Shown: in pieces, positions 7,468-15,487 of the stretch | Layout: each line of letters opens with the position of its first letter | Numbering within the stretch: the first letter of the stretch is position 1 | Assembly (NCBI GenBank): GCA_903900335.1 | Contig: CAIUMP010000008.1 | Location: 1-64,000, forward strand | DNA length: 64,000 bases | Source of the DNA: an uncultured Ignavibacteriota bacterium | Lineage (GTDB): Bacteria > Bacteroidota > Ignavibacteria > Palsa-1295 | Direction of reading: 5' to 3' | Translations under genes and position numbers: made by a program | Notes under the pieces: model-generated | Told to the model about the DNA's origin: nothing | Databases searched by the model: none | Seen by the model: only the letters and a program-made list of their open reading frames with translations

Positions 7468-9066
7468 TCATTTAAGATCGCGCAGTACTTTCGCCAGATC
7501 CTGACCACGCTTCAGCCCAAGTTTCTTTCGCAGATTCAGCCGATGAAATTCTACTGCGCGTTCGGTCACGCAGAAGAGGCGCGCGATGTCGAAGGATTTC
7601 AATTCCATTCGCAGCATCGCGGCGATGCGCTGCTCCATTTGTGTGAGGTCGGGATACTTCGCGGTGAGCGTGCGGAGGAAATCCGGATGTACTTCGCGGA
7701 ATTCCTTTTCGAACTCCTGCCAATTCAGCTCCTCCTCGGTGAAGGAGCTTAACCGTGCGCGGATGTCCTTCACATACGGATCATCCGAGGGCGAGCGGCG
7801 CACGAGCGAGCGGAGATCATCGCGGAACTGCCGCACTGCCTCAGCCTGACGCAGCAAGTGCCGGATCTTCTCCGTCAGCTCACGCTCTTTGTAATCGAGT
7901 TTGATACGCAGCAAGTCGGACTGTTTCGTCTTCTCTTCCGACTTGACTTTCTCTTTTTCATATTCGCTTTTCAAGGCATGGTACTCCAATCTATTCTTCA
8001 AGAGCGCAGTGTCGCTCTCGACTACAAGTGCATTATATCGTTCGAGGTACTCGTGCGCCTCTTTGTACTGACCGAGTGCTTTGTAGCAATCGTGAACGCA
8101 GCGCAGGGCTTCTTTGCGCACGTAGGAGTCCTGCGCGGTCTCGGCATCCGAGAGCGCGGCGAGTGCTTCTATTAGCGCGGCTTCGGGCTTCTTGGTCTTG
8201 AGATAGAGCTCGGCTAAATGCGTATGCACGTTCGAGCGCACGCGCTCTGCATTCACATAATCCGCCAGCGCAAGCGCCGCGCGAAATTCCGTTTCAGCCT
8301 TGTCGTATCGCCGCTTCGCCTCGTGGACTTTGCCCATCAGCGTGTGGGTGACGCACCAGAGCGAGTGGTTCTCGGGGGGGAGCACCCCTCTCACTTGTTC
8401 AATGAGATCGATGACCTGGGTTAGGTCATGTTGCTCGAGAGCAATACTTCCGAGTCGTAATTTAACCTTAAGCAGTTCTGACTCAAGTCCAATACTTTCG
8501 GAAATATTCCGTGCACTCAAGGCATGCTCGCGAGCCTTATCCAGTTCACCTGACATGAGGAGAAGCACCGATATATCAGATTCGATTATCGCTCGAAGCT
8601 TGAGGTAGCCATTTAATTCTGCAAGTCTTATTGCACGATTCAAATAGTCGATCCCTGTCTCCATTGATCCGAAGCTCAATGAAATGGTTCTTAGAAGTGA
8701 TTTAGAAGATGCTTCACAATGTGCGTGCCCACATGCGAATGATATCCTTTCTGAGTTGGTAGCGAGTCTAAGACTATCTGACAATCTCCCGCTCAGAAAA
8801 GCAATTTTTGCCTGCCCTAAAATACTGTCCGAAAGTATCTTCCTATCATTAACTCTATTGCCAATCCGGAATGCCTCTTCGTAGAGCTTTGCAGCCGTCG
8901 CATTTTCTCTGGTTTCGAAATAGGTCCCCAGAAGCACCGATACTCTAGCCCTGTCAGATGAACCCTTGCTAGTGGTTGAGTAAAGCCTCTGTAACTCAGG
9001 GTAAAGCCGGTCGATCGGCATCACTGTGTAATGTTTTTGCTCAATTTCGTCGATGGAAGTGACCAT
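7468..9066 (-). CDS. TPR-containing LuxR-type transcriptional regulator
   Basis: 532 residues starting at the ATG reading leftward from 9066; a TTG five codons upstream is the alternative. The N-terminal 350 residues are tandem tetratricopeptide repeats. A Lys/Glu-rich coiled coil follows at about 355-430, then a C-terminal helix-turn-helix with KYPDLTQMEQRIAAMLR and SFDIARLFCVTERAVEFHR, typical of the LuxR/GerE fold. No transmembrane helix was seen, unlike many Bacteroidota TPR-LuxR proteins that carry one before the coiled coil. No signal or target is known. It is a clear paralogue of the protein at 25641-27269 and is convergent with the GH76-like gene. Confidence 0.82.
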   Translation of the reverse strand: MVTSIDEIEQKHYTVMPIDRLYPELQRLYSTTSKGSSDRARVSVLLGTYFETRENATAAKLYEEAFRIGNRVNDRKILSDSILGQAKIAFLSGRLSDSLRLATNSERISFACGHAHCEASSKSLLRTISLSFGSMETGIDYLNRAIRLAELNGYLKLRAIIESDISVLLLMSGELDKAREHALSARNISESIGLESELLKVKLRLGSIALEQHDLTQVIDLIEQVRGVLPPENHSLWCVTHTLMGKVHEAKRRYDKAETEFRAALALADYVNAERVRSNVHTHLAELYLKTKKPEAALIEALAALSDAETAQDSYVRKEALRCVHDCYKALGQYKEAHEYLERYNALVVESDTALLKNRLEYHALKSEYEKEKVKSEEKTKQSDLLRIKLDYKERELTEKIRHLLRQAEAVRQFRDDLRSLVRRSPSDDPYVKDIRARLSSFTEEELNWQEFEKEFREVHPDFLRTLTAKYPDLTQMEQRIAAMLRMELKSFDIARLFCVTERAVEFHRLNLRKKLGLKRGQDLAKVLRDLK

Positions 9067-9121
9067 TGTTCGAATACTCAATTTGAAATTCTAAAATCGT
9101 AGGCCCGCGTGGAGTCTTTCG

Positions 9122-9129
9122 TATATTTG
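9122..9129 (+). promoter_or_regulatory. Candidate -7 promoter box (TATATTTG)
   Basis: TATATTTG matches the TAnnTTTG consensus exactly, preceded by CTTTCG, 53 bases before the ATG of the lipoprotein gene at 9182. It lies in the divergent spacer with the TPR-LuxR gene. Confidence 0.5.
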
Positions 9130-9181
9130 TTAGTTCACAAGTGATTTGATCAACAGCAGTAACGAACACCATTCAAACATC

Positions 9182-9754
9182 ATGATACTCCCCACTAAAT
9201 TGTGCCGATCATTTTCGATATACCTAACACTGACACTAATCCTTCTGAATGGGTGTGCCAAAAGTCCCGGTTCCGGGGGAACACAAGACTCTAGTCATCC
9301 TGCTGTTGTAGCAGCTAAGGCTCCATTTTGTAAGGTATTGTATTGGGGTGCACCTTCAGTACAAGCGGTCTGGATCTACTACGAGGATGCTCCTGGACAC
9401 GCTGCAGGTGGGTCACCTCAAAAGAAGTATCTTGACCCGAATCTGAATTCTCAGAGCTGGTCTGTTCCTGATACCGGCGCTCCTGCCAGCAATGTGAGAA
9501 CGATTTCGTTATTCTCCGATTCGGCTGGAACACATTTGACTGCTAAGTACACCTTACCTGATCCCAATCCAGCTGACCTAACCACCCATCTCGTTGAAAT
9601 GCAGGACGGTCAGTCCAAACCAGCTGGGTATTATATGGATTATAACGGGCACGCAAATGCTATCGTTATCACGGACCATACAATCGGCGGTGTTGATGCT
9701 GGTAATTTCCTTAAGCTCCATTTAGATTCCGTACTTCGAACTCTCTACCATTGA
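9182..9754 (+). CDS. Putative lipoprotein of unknown function
   Basis: 190 residues. The ATG at 9182 is followed by a positively charged n-region, a long hydrophobic stretch and the lipobox LLNGC, so the product should be a lipidated envelope protein. After a Ser/Gly-rich linker the body is beta-rich with Asp/Asn/Pro turns; no domain was recognised. An upstream TTG at 9146 would add 12 residues before the signal and is unlikely. The 3' end overlaps the convergent methyltransferase gene by 44 bases. AT content and codon use are a little higher in A/T than in neighbours. Confidence 0.6.
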   Translation: MILPTKLCRSFSIYLTLTLILLNGCAKSPGSGGTQDSSHPAVVAAKAPFCKVLYWGAPSVQAVWIYYEDAPGHAAGGSPQKKYLDPNLNSQSWSVPDTGAPASNVRTISLFSDSAGTHLTAKYTLPDPNPADLTTHLVEMQDGQSKPAGYYMDYNGHANAIVITDHTIGGVDAGNFLKLHLDSVLRTLYH

Positions 9755-10706
9755 TCGGACTACTCGTCGAAGGGTCGCTACTTAAATCTTGCTGAGCCCT
9801 CAAAAAAATACACACACCCAGCGGCTCCCGGTCGATCGTGATGCGATCGGCTGGGATGCCTGCTTGGATGCCGAGTTCGCGGAGTTCGTCCTCGGTGCGG
9901 TGGATGAGAATCCAGTCTAAGCACCACTCCATGTAGTTGCGCGTGGGGTTGCTCGGATGGAAATTGCCGACGATCATCTGTCCCCCTTCAGCTGTCAACG
10001 ACCACATCTTTGCGATGAGCGCTGTTGCCAATCGGTCGTTCAGGTAATCGAATAGCCCCGCCGACCAGACAAGATCGTACTGCTCATCCGAGCGGAATCG
10101 GAAGACATTCGCGCACTCCCACCGGAAGTTCACGAGCTGTGCGTATGGGCGAGTGACCTTCTGTGCATACTCGATGGCCTTCGGTTCAATATCGACGCAA
10201 TGGAAGGTGCTTCCATGTGCGATGTCTCCTGCTGTGTCGATCGCTTCAGCAAGATCGCGACACGGTCCGGAGGCAAGATCGAGCACGCGGATCGGCCCGC
10301 CCTTGTGGCGGACCGATTCCTCTAACGCCCGGATAAAGAACTCCTTCCGATTGCAGACGCCCGCACCCGCTTCCTGCCGATGACAGAAGTCATCCCAGAA
10401 TCCGTTCTCGACATCGGTATCGATGATGCGCTTGTACATGTAGTCGATCACACGGAAGTCGCCCGCGTATCCGAATGGCTTCTGCCTCATTTGGCTATTC
10501 ATGTATCCCTTCTCGATCTCGTTTTCGATGCGCTCGAACAACTGCTGCCGAAACGACTCCCGCTGCTGCGGGAAGCTGTCACTCATTGCGACAATACCAT
10601 TCAACCGCGCATGAATCTCCTTCTCGAATGCCGATAACGGCATCTCCTGAATCCGTGGCAAGAACGCCGCGAAGTTTTCGATCTCTTGTTGGATTTCGTT
10701 GTGCAT
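9711..10706 (-). CDS. Class I SAM-dependent methyltransferase
   Basis: 331 residues. The AdoMet-binding motif I is VLDLASGPCRD at about 141-151, motif II acidic strand is FHCVDIEP, and the YDLVWSAGLFDYL and GGQMIVGNFHPSNP segments follow in the order of a Rossmann-type methyltransferase. A helical N-terminal region precedes it (SFRQQLFERIENEIEKGYM, KPFGYAGDF). This architecture resembles methyltransferases linked to fatty-acid methyl ester or cyclic-nucleotide-type proteins, but the substrate cannot be named. It is the last gene of a minus-strand run that starts with the small HTH gene at 12671; the gap to the collar-domain gene is 8 bases, so co-transcription is likely. Confidence 0.75.
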   Translation of the reverse strand: MHNEIQQEIENFAAFLPRIQEMPLSAFEKEIHARLNGIVAMSDSFPQQRESFRQQLFERIENEIEKGYMNSQMRQKPFGYAGDFRVIDYMYKRIIDTDVENGFWDDFCHRQEAGAGVCNRKEFFIRALEESVRHKGGPIRVLDLASGPCRDLAEAIDTAGDIAHGSTFHCVDIEPKAIEYAQKVTRPYAQLVNFRWECANVFRFRSDEQYDLVWSAGLFDYLNDRLATALIAKMWSLTAEGGQMIVGNFHPSNPTRNYMEWCLDWILIHRTEDELRELGIQAGIPADRITIDREPLGVCIFLRAQQDLSSDPSTSSPINGREFEVRNLNGA

Positions 10707-10714
10707 GATCTCTC

Positions 10715-11269
10715 TTAGTTCTTAACTTTGATTAGGTAATAGACGTAGGCGTTTTTGGGGCGGGTTTCCTTCCCGGCACCCGTGTTTGGCTGGGTAGTCT
10801 CATTATCGTAGGAGTCTGGGACAGTTATACCACCACCGGAGTTGCCAGTGATGGCCCCTACGTGTTTTACCATTTGGTACTCATGGGTGTGCGATTTTAT
10901 TGCATCATCTTGCAGACTACCCACGTTATTGCCAGGTCTTCCACCATGCGTTGCCTTCCGGATGGTGGTGTCATTTGCATCGGGATCTGAGTAACTATCA
11001 CCTCTGGCCCCGTTAACTCCACGTAGGAACATTCCCCTCAAGTCGGGAAGATTAAACTTCCCGGCCCCTGAACTTCCCCAAGCTGTGCCAATCGCCTTCG
11101 AAAGCTCAGGGTACTCCTTCGTCGGATACTCCTTGCCATCGCAGACTAGGTAGCCTTTTGGCACACTGTTTATTTCTCCGGCAAAGGCAATAATTGTCCC
11201 TATTGGTTGGGCCCGTGCGGAGTTGACGACTAGGACGAGCATAGCGATAAAGAACATTAGCCTCTTCAT
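10715..11269 (-). CDS. Exported phage tail-collar domain protein
   Basis: 184 residues with a signal peptide (residues 1-20, ending ARAQ) fused to a tail-collar (Collar, Pfam PF07484-type) domain: PIGTIIAFAGEINSVPKGYLVCDG, then NLPDLRGMFLRGV, and SHTHEY with the C-terminal RPKNAYVYYLIK. In phages this domain sits in tail fibres; signal-peptide versions occur in bacterial surface proteins. Here no other phage gene is near. It is the third gene of a four-gene minus-strand unit (HTH, barrel, collar, methyltransferase), which suggests a cell-surface rather than a phage role. The exact role is unknown. Confidence 0.8.
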   Translation of the reverse strand: MKRLMFFIAMLVLVVNSARAQPIGTIIAFAGEINSVPKGYLVCDGKEYPTKEYPELSKAIGTAWGSSGAGKFNLPDLRGMFLRGVNGARGDSYSDPDANDTTIRKATHGGRPGNNVGSLQDDAIKSHTHEYQMVKHVGAITGNSGGGITVPDSYDNETTQPNTGAGKETRPKNAYVYYLIKVKN

Positions 11270-11326
11270 GGTCTAATTCTCCTGATTGATTCGTTGTGTG
11301 TATATTGAAAGATCGAAAGGCGATTT

Positions 11327-12421
11327 CTAACTTGCCACATTGAAACTGAACCCGAGTTTCACCCTTAGATTGCTTGCATCGATTTCCTTGGGTAGTATAT
11401 CGAGCGTGGTAGGAGTGATCGTCCCCCCTTGTAATGCTGGCGTGTAATCGAGGCCGCTAAAGACCTGGAATTTGTAGCTCAGATCAGCAAAGAAGTAGAA
11501 GCCGTCAGTGATCTTATAGGCATAGCCGAGCCCAATATCTGGCGCAAAGGATACTGGTGAGTTTACCTTTAATCTGGTTGTGTCACCAGCAGCCGACACA
11601 GATATTGCTCGAATATTTGTAAGCGTTGGGATCGACGCACCGAAGACTAGTGAAAGAGAGCTCTCGTTATCGGGTCCCCATCCCTTCAATGGTGTAATTG
11701 CTTCGAGGAATATTCCACTAATCGGGAAGGAGGTTGTGAATCCCGAGTTATCTCTGTAGTCGAAATTCGATGCAAAGGAATATCCCAGACTCAATGATAA
11801 GTGGTGAGCGGGTACGGAGTTTATCTCCACCCCAAGGTCTATGATTGCTGAGGGAATTGCCGGAGCCGTTGGAACTGGCGGAGTCCTTGGTGCCGGAGGT
11901 GGCGGAACAGCAGCATTGCCATAGGTTGCGTTGACCGACGTTGGAGGAACTCCGGCTGGTACGAGGGTACCTCCGGGGAAATTTACAACAGCAACGTAAC
12001 TGCACGTTGAGAGATATGTTCCAGTCCTATCCGTTCGGACAGTATCGAATTCAGCTGTGTATGAGGTTGATGCGCCAAGCTGACGATAATAAACAAAGAG
12101 GAATTTCAGTTTGTCTTTCGTCGGATCATGATCGACACCACCAAAATTGAGCGGCGCGAACTTGATGGAGTAGGCAAACACTTTTTGCGAACGGACTCCA
12201 AACTCCTGTGGAATTATCGCGTTATTTCCATTGGCGGTGTATGAGGGCCAAGCCATCCAAGCGTCAAATCCTGCGACAGACTTAAATGCCGAAGAGAATA
12301 CATCGGTGAGCTGCGCGCTACATGTTGATTCTTTTGCAAACAGGGATCCGATGAATATTGCCACTGAGAATACTCGCAGCCGCGCAGCGGACCAAACCTT
12401 CGATTCTACGTAATGAGACAT
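11327..12421 (-). CDS. Outer-membrane beta-barrel protein with a Pro-rich segment
   Basis: 364 residues. The N-terminus is basic-hydrophobic and ends in CSAQ, a signal peptide or signal-like segment. The middle has a proline-rich stretch (PPPPAPRTPPVPTAPAIP) at about 174-191, and the C-terminal half consists of amphipathic strands with aromatic girdles (LSLSLGYSFASNF, DIGLGYAYKITDGFYFFADLSYKFQVF) ending in LRVKLGFSFNVAS, the strand pattern of OmpA/OmpW-like barrels. The function is not recognised. It is 28 bases after the small HTH gene and 57 bases before the collar-domain gene on the same strand. Confidence 0.65.
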   Translation of the reverse strand: MSHYVESKVWSAARLRVFSVAIFIGSLFAKESTCSAQLTDVFSSAFKSVAGFDAWMAWPSYTANGNNAIIPQEFGVRSQKVFAYSIKFAPLNFGGVDHDPTKDKLKFLFVYYRQLGASTSYTAEFDTVRTDRTGTYLSTCSYVAVVNFPGGTLVPAGVPPTSVNATYGNAAVPPPPAPRTPPVPTAPAIPSAIIDLGVEINSVPAHHLSLSLGYSFASNFDYRDNSGFTTSFPISGIFLEAITPLKGWGPDNESSLSLVFGASIPTLTNIRAISVSAAGDTTRLKVNSPVSFAPDIGLGYAYKITDGFYFFADLSYKFQVFSGLDYTPALQGGTITPTTLDILPKEIDASNLRVKLGFSFNVAS

Positions 12422-12449
12422 GGGTTTACCTTTCGATTTTTGATATTAG

Positions 12450-12671
12450 TTACCTTACTTTTGATTTCTTCTTCTTCCCCATCCGATACCGATGATTCTC
12501 GATTGTGCGGATGGAGCAGTGGAAGAGATCAGCGATTTCGCGGCTTGTCAGGCCGCGCTCGGCGAGTGCGCGAATGCGGAGTTCGGTCTCCGTCAGCTCA
12601 GGATGCTCGCGCATCAGTCGGCAGAGGAGGTCGGCGTCTCGGTCGTCTATGAGATGTTTCCGTATTTGCAT
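12450..12671 (-). CDS. Free-standing LuxR/GerE-type HTH protein
   Basis: 73 residues consisting of little more than a helix-turn-helix: HPELTETELRIRALAERGLTS then REIADLFHCSIRTIENHR and a basic tail (RMGKKKKSKVR). The sequence aligns with the HTH ends of the two large TPR-LuxR proteins in this window (PDLTQMEQRI..., VTERAVEFHR), so it could be a regulator without a sensor domain or a remnant of a larger one. The ATG at 12671 is good, and there is no upstream coding extension. It leads the run barrel-collar-methyltransferase and may regulate that unit. Confidence 0.7.
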   Translation of the reverse strand: MQIRKHLIDDRDADLLCRLMREHPELTETELRIRALAERGLTSREIADLFHCSIRTIENHRYRMGKKKKSKVR

Positions 12672-12751
12672 CGCTCGTCGAAAAAGAACGATGCAAAATT
12701 ACAGGGAGGGGCTAAAAAGCCATTACGAGGTTCGGTACTAGGGTTTTAAAT

Positions 12752-12786
12752 GCAAAGAGGGCGGGTTACAAACCCGCCCTCTTTGC
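12752..12786 (-). terminator. Strong hairpin terminator after rpoN
   Basis: A perfect 16-bp stem with a 3-base loop: GCAAAGAGGGCGGGTT (12752-12767) pairs with AACCCGCCCTCTTTGC (12771-12786). On the minus strand it follows the rpoN stop by 17 bases and is followed by ATTTAAAA. It separates rpoN from the small-HTH operon. Confidence 0.85.
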
Positions 12787-12803
12787 TTAGGGGTATAGTC
12801 CGG

Positions 12804-14384
12804 TCACACCAGTTTCTTTCGGAGCCTCGCCACCGGGATATTCATTTGCTCGCGATATTTCGCGACGGTTCGCCGTGCGACATCGAAGCCTTCGGTGTTT
12901 AGCAACTGAACGATCTTTTCATCGGAGAGCGGCTCGTCGCCGAGCTCTGCGTCAATGATATCTTTGATGCGTGACTTCACCACTTTGTTTGCAACAGCTT
13001 CTCCTTCACCGTGATCGGTCGGGATGGACTCGCTGAAGAAGTACTTCAGCTCGAATACGCCGAAATCGGTTTGGCAATACTTACCATTGACGACGCGGCA
13101 GATCGTCGAGATGTCCATCCCAATATCCTCGGCGATGGTCTTATAGATAAGGGGCTTCAAGTACTTCTCCCCACCATCGAAGAACGGACGCTGATGCGTG
13201 ACGATAGAGTGCATCACGCGCATCATTGTCTCCCGGCGTTGGTAGATAGCCATGATGAAGAACTTCGCGGATTCGAACTTCTTCTTGATGAAGTCTTTTG
13301 CTTCGGCGTTGAGTGGTCGTCCGTGTTCGGGAGCTTGCTTGCGAATGAGATCCTTGTAGGCCGCATTCACCCGCAACGGAGGAATGCCTCGCTCGTTCAG
13401 CGTAATGACGAAATCCTTGCCATCGGAAGTTTTCTCAATATAGAAATCAGCAGTGATATATTTCGTGCTCTCGCTCAGCGCTCCGCTCGGCGCACCTGGC
13501 TTGGGATTCAGATGCTGAATAAGCTCAATGGCGCTTTTGAGTTCACCAGGTCCAAGATTCAAATGCCGGGTGAGCGCTGTATATCGCTTGTTGACAAAGT
13601 CATCAAAGCGATCGTGGATGATCCGCTTTGCAATCTCCCGGACGGGACTGTGATTTGGCATCACATCCAACTGGACTGAAAGGCACTCGCGCAAGTCACG
13701 AGCGGCGACGCCTACTGGATCGAGCTTTTGAATTCTACGTAAGATCGCTTCGGCCTCCTGAATGGTGTATTCATCTCCGTAGAATACACTCGCATCGCGG
13801 GCGATCTGGTCAAGGGGCACACGAAGATAACCGTCTTCATCGATAGAGCCAATGATCTCCTCGGCGAGAGCCCGAAAACGATCGGGCAAATTCAGCATCA
13901 CGATCTGACTGTAAAGCGATTCCGTAAAGGACTCGCTCGCGGCCTGAGGCATCTCCTCGCGATCTTCGTCGATGTTGTTCGAACTCGGTGATTTGAAACC
14001 CTCGGTGTCATCATTCATGAAGTCCTCGAATGTATAATCATTCGATGCTTCATCACGTGTGGTTTCTTCGCGCGCGAGCCGATCCTCTTGATCTGCCGTT
14101 CGCTGCATGTCATCACCCGTGCTCTGTTCAGTGGCGACCTCTGGGTGAGGTACGTCTGCACCGCTGTCTCCGAATTCTACGGATTCGGCAATGGGTTCGT
14201 CGTTGGAAAGCTGCTGAGGAATCTCTTCTTCTTCGTTGGACTCCTCCAACATGGGATTCTCTTCTATCTCCGACTTTATTCTTTGCTCCAGGGAAAGAAT
14301 AGGCAACTGCAATAACTTGAGGTATTGCACCTGCTGCGGCGTGAGACGCTGCTGAAGGGATTGACTCTGTCGAAGCTGAAGCAT
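12804..14384 (-). CDS. rpoN: RNA polymerase sigma-54 factor
   Basis: 526 residues with all sigma-54 regions: the Gln/Leu-rich activator-interacting region I (QSLQQRLTPQQVQYLKLLQLP), an acidic region II to about residue 145, the core-binding domain, the HTH, and the C-terminal RpoN box region (ARRTVAKYREQMNIPVARLR). It directs RNA polymerase to -24/-12 promoters and needs AAA+ enhancer-binding proteins, none of which is encoded in this window. The acidic region II is long, as is usual in this phylum. Single gene with a strong terminator; the 524 bases upstream are non-coding. Confidence 0.95.
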   Translation of the reverse strand: MLQLRQSQSLQQRLTPQQVQYLKLLQLPILSLEQRIKSEIEENPMLEESNEEEEIPQQLSNDEPIAESVEFGDSGADVPHPEVATEQSTGDDMQRTADQEDRLAREETTRDEASNDYTFEDFMNDDTEGFKSPSSNNIDEDREEMPQAASESFTESLYSQIVMLNLPDRFRALAEEIIGSIDEDGYLRVPLDQIARDASVFYGDEYTIQEAEAILRRIQKLDPVGVAARDLRECLSVQLDVMPNHSPVREIAKRIIHDRFDDFVNKRYTALTRHLNLGPGELKSAIELIQHLNPKPGAPSGALSESTKYITADFYIEKTSDGKDFVITLNERGIPPLRVNAAYKDLIRKQAPEHGRPLNAEAKDFIKKKFESAKFFIMAIYQRRETMMRVMHSIVTHQRPFFDGGEKYLKPLIYKTIAEDIGMDISTICRVVNGKYCQTDFGVFELKYFFSESIPTDHGEGEAVANKVVKSRIKDIIDAELGDEPLSDEKIVQLLNTEGFDVARRTVAKYREQMNIPVARLRKKLV

Positions 14385-14772
14385 GGGGTCAACGTAACTT
14401 CTTTAGCTGAGAAGGATCTTCAACGACCCTCTCACCTTTCTGTCCCCGCGGTGTCCTCAAACTATGGGACAAACCTTTGGGAGGCAATTTGAAACTGACA
14501 GCGGACGACGAATCATCCACGCAAGCTATCCGATGGCTAAGGCGCTCACCCGAGCATTCCGGTTCGACAAACTTTGGGAAATTTCGCCGTCCCGAAGCCC
14601 AAAGCAGAACTTCTTGTCCTTAGTAATTCGAATACCTCTATTATAGAATGTCAAAGAAGCACGTAAGAATTCCACACTTCAGCCGTAATGTTCAGCGAAT
14701 TTTGTGCCAAAAGGAAAAACCATTGAAATTCGACTTATTTCAAGGTTTTCAGTCGTCATGGAAGCGAACCCC

Positions 14773-14807
14773 GGGCGTGGTCCAATCAGAAGTGCATTGC
14801 CACGCCC
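14773..14807. repeat. GC-rich inverted repeat
   Basis: GGGCGTGG (14773-14780) pairs with CCACGCCC (14800-14807) across a 19-base loop. It lies downstream of the tlpA-like gene on the minus strand and just beyond the larger stem-loop at 14836-14890. It may be part of a composite 3' structure. Confidence 0.4.
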
Positions 14808-14835
14808 ACTGGTCGGGGGGGGGAGATAAAATGAA

Positions 14836-14890
14836 GAATCCCTTCAGTGTGGTTCACTCTTTCATGAGTCCGACCAAAATGAAGGGATTC
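14836..14890 (-). terminator. Long stem-loop downstream of the tlpA-like gene
   Basis: GAATCCCTTCA (14836-14846) pairs perfectly with TGAAGGGATTC (14880-14890). Inside lies a second small stem (ACTC/GAGT). On the minus strand the structure starts 18 bases after the tlpA stop and is followed by TTCATTTTAT, which makes it a plausible terminator or 3'-end stabiliser. Confidence 0.55.
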
Positions 14891-14908
14891 GAAACAAACA
14901 ATTCTGAC

Positions 14909-15487
14909 TTACTTCTCGGCGAGCAACGGCTTGAGCATTCCCTCGAGAACTGCCCTCTGTCGAAGACCCGTGTAGTTCTGTCGGATCATTCCCTTTCGGT
15001 CGATGACGAACGTAACAGGGATCGAGGTCATGTCACCGTAGCTGGCGACCACCTTGGTGTCCGGTAAGAGGATCGGGTAAGCGACCGGGTTCTTCTCCAG
15101 CCATGGCTTGACCTTCGCTGCACCTTCGTCATCAAGCGCAATGCCGATGAATTGAAGGCCCTCACCACCAAGCGTCTTTTGGAGCTCGCTGAAATCCGGG
15201 ATCTCCTTGCGGCATGGCGGGCACCACGTTGCCCAGAAATTCAGCACGACAACTTTTCCCTTGAAGTCAGAAAGATGCACGGTATTTCCTTGAAGGTCCT
15301 TCAACTCGAAGTCCGGAGCTGGGCGAACCTGCGTCGCCGGGTCATCGGTTGGGTCAGCAGCTACGGCAGCGCGAGCTGAGTCCGGGCTGAACGCCTGCGA
15401 CTGAGTGAGCTGATAGAACGCAATCGCAGCGATGGCGAAGAGACCCATCGCGATTGGCGCGAACAATTTGGACGATCGTGTTTTCAT
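14909..15487 (-). CDS. TlpA/ResA-like membrane-anchored thioredoxin
   Basis: 192 residues: an N-terminal membrane anchor (about residues 8-30), a short linker, then an AhpC/TSA-Redoxin domain with PAPDFELKDLQGNTVHLSDF and active site WCPPC at residues 88-92, and the cis-proline motif TSIPVTFVID. Such proteins face the periplasm and reduce disulfides, for example in apocytochromes during cytochrome c maturation; the dihaem cytochrome in this window is a possible client, which is inference. The start at 15487 is chosen because the membrane anchor follows directly; 22 extra upstream residues would be non-typical. Confidence 0.88.
   Translation of the reverse strand: MKTRSSKLFAPIAMGLFAIAAIAFYQLTQSQAFSPDSARAAVAADPTDDPATQVRPAPDFELKDLQGNTVHLSDFKGKVVVLNFWATWCPPCRKEIPDFSELQKTLGGEGLQFIGIALDDEGAAKVKPWLEKNPVAYPILLPDTKVVASYGDMTSIPVTFVIDRKGMIRQNYTGLRQRAVLEGMLKPLLAEK

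Larger units (their letters stand above)
14385..14908. other. Non-coding region between rpoN and the tlpA-like gene
   Basis: No supported gene. The stretch contains two inverted repeats near the tlpA side (14773-14807 and 14836-14890), listed separately. The remaining 390 bases upstream of rpoN show no clear promoter by eye and no -24/-12 element that I could confirm. Short open frames here have no recognisable protein features. Confidence 0.5.

Noticed and set aside
10715-11269. Integrated prophage suggested by the tail-collar domain
   Set aside because: The protein has a signal peptide and no capsid, terminase, integrase or other tail gene is near.
14648-15067. Plus-strand frame downstream of rpoN
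   Set aside because: It crosses the stem-loop region and the 3' end of the tlpA-like gene, with no protein features.
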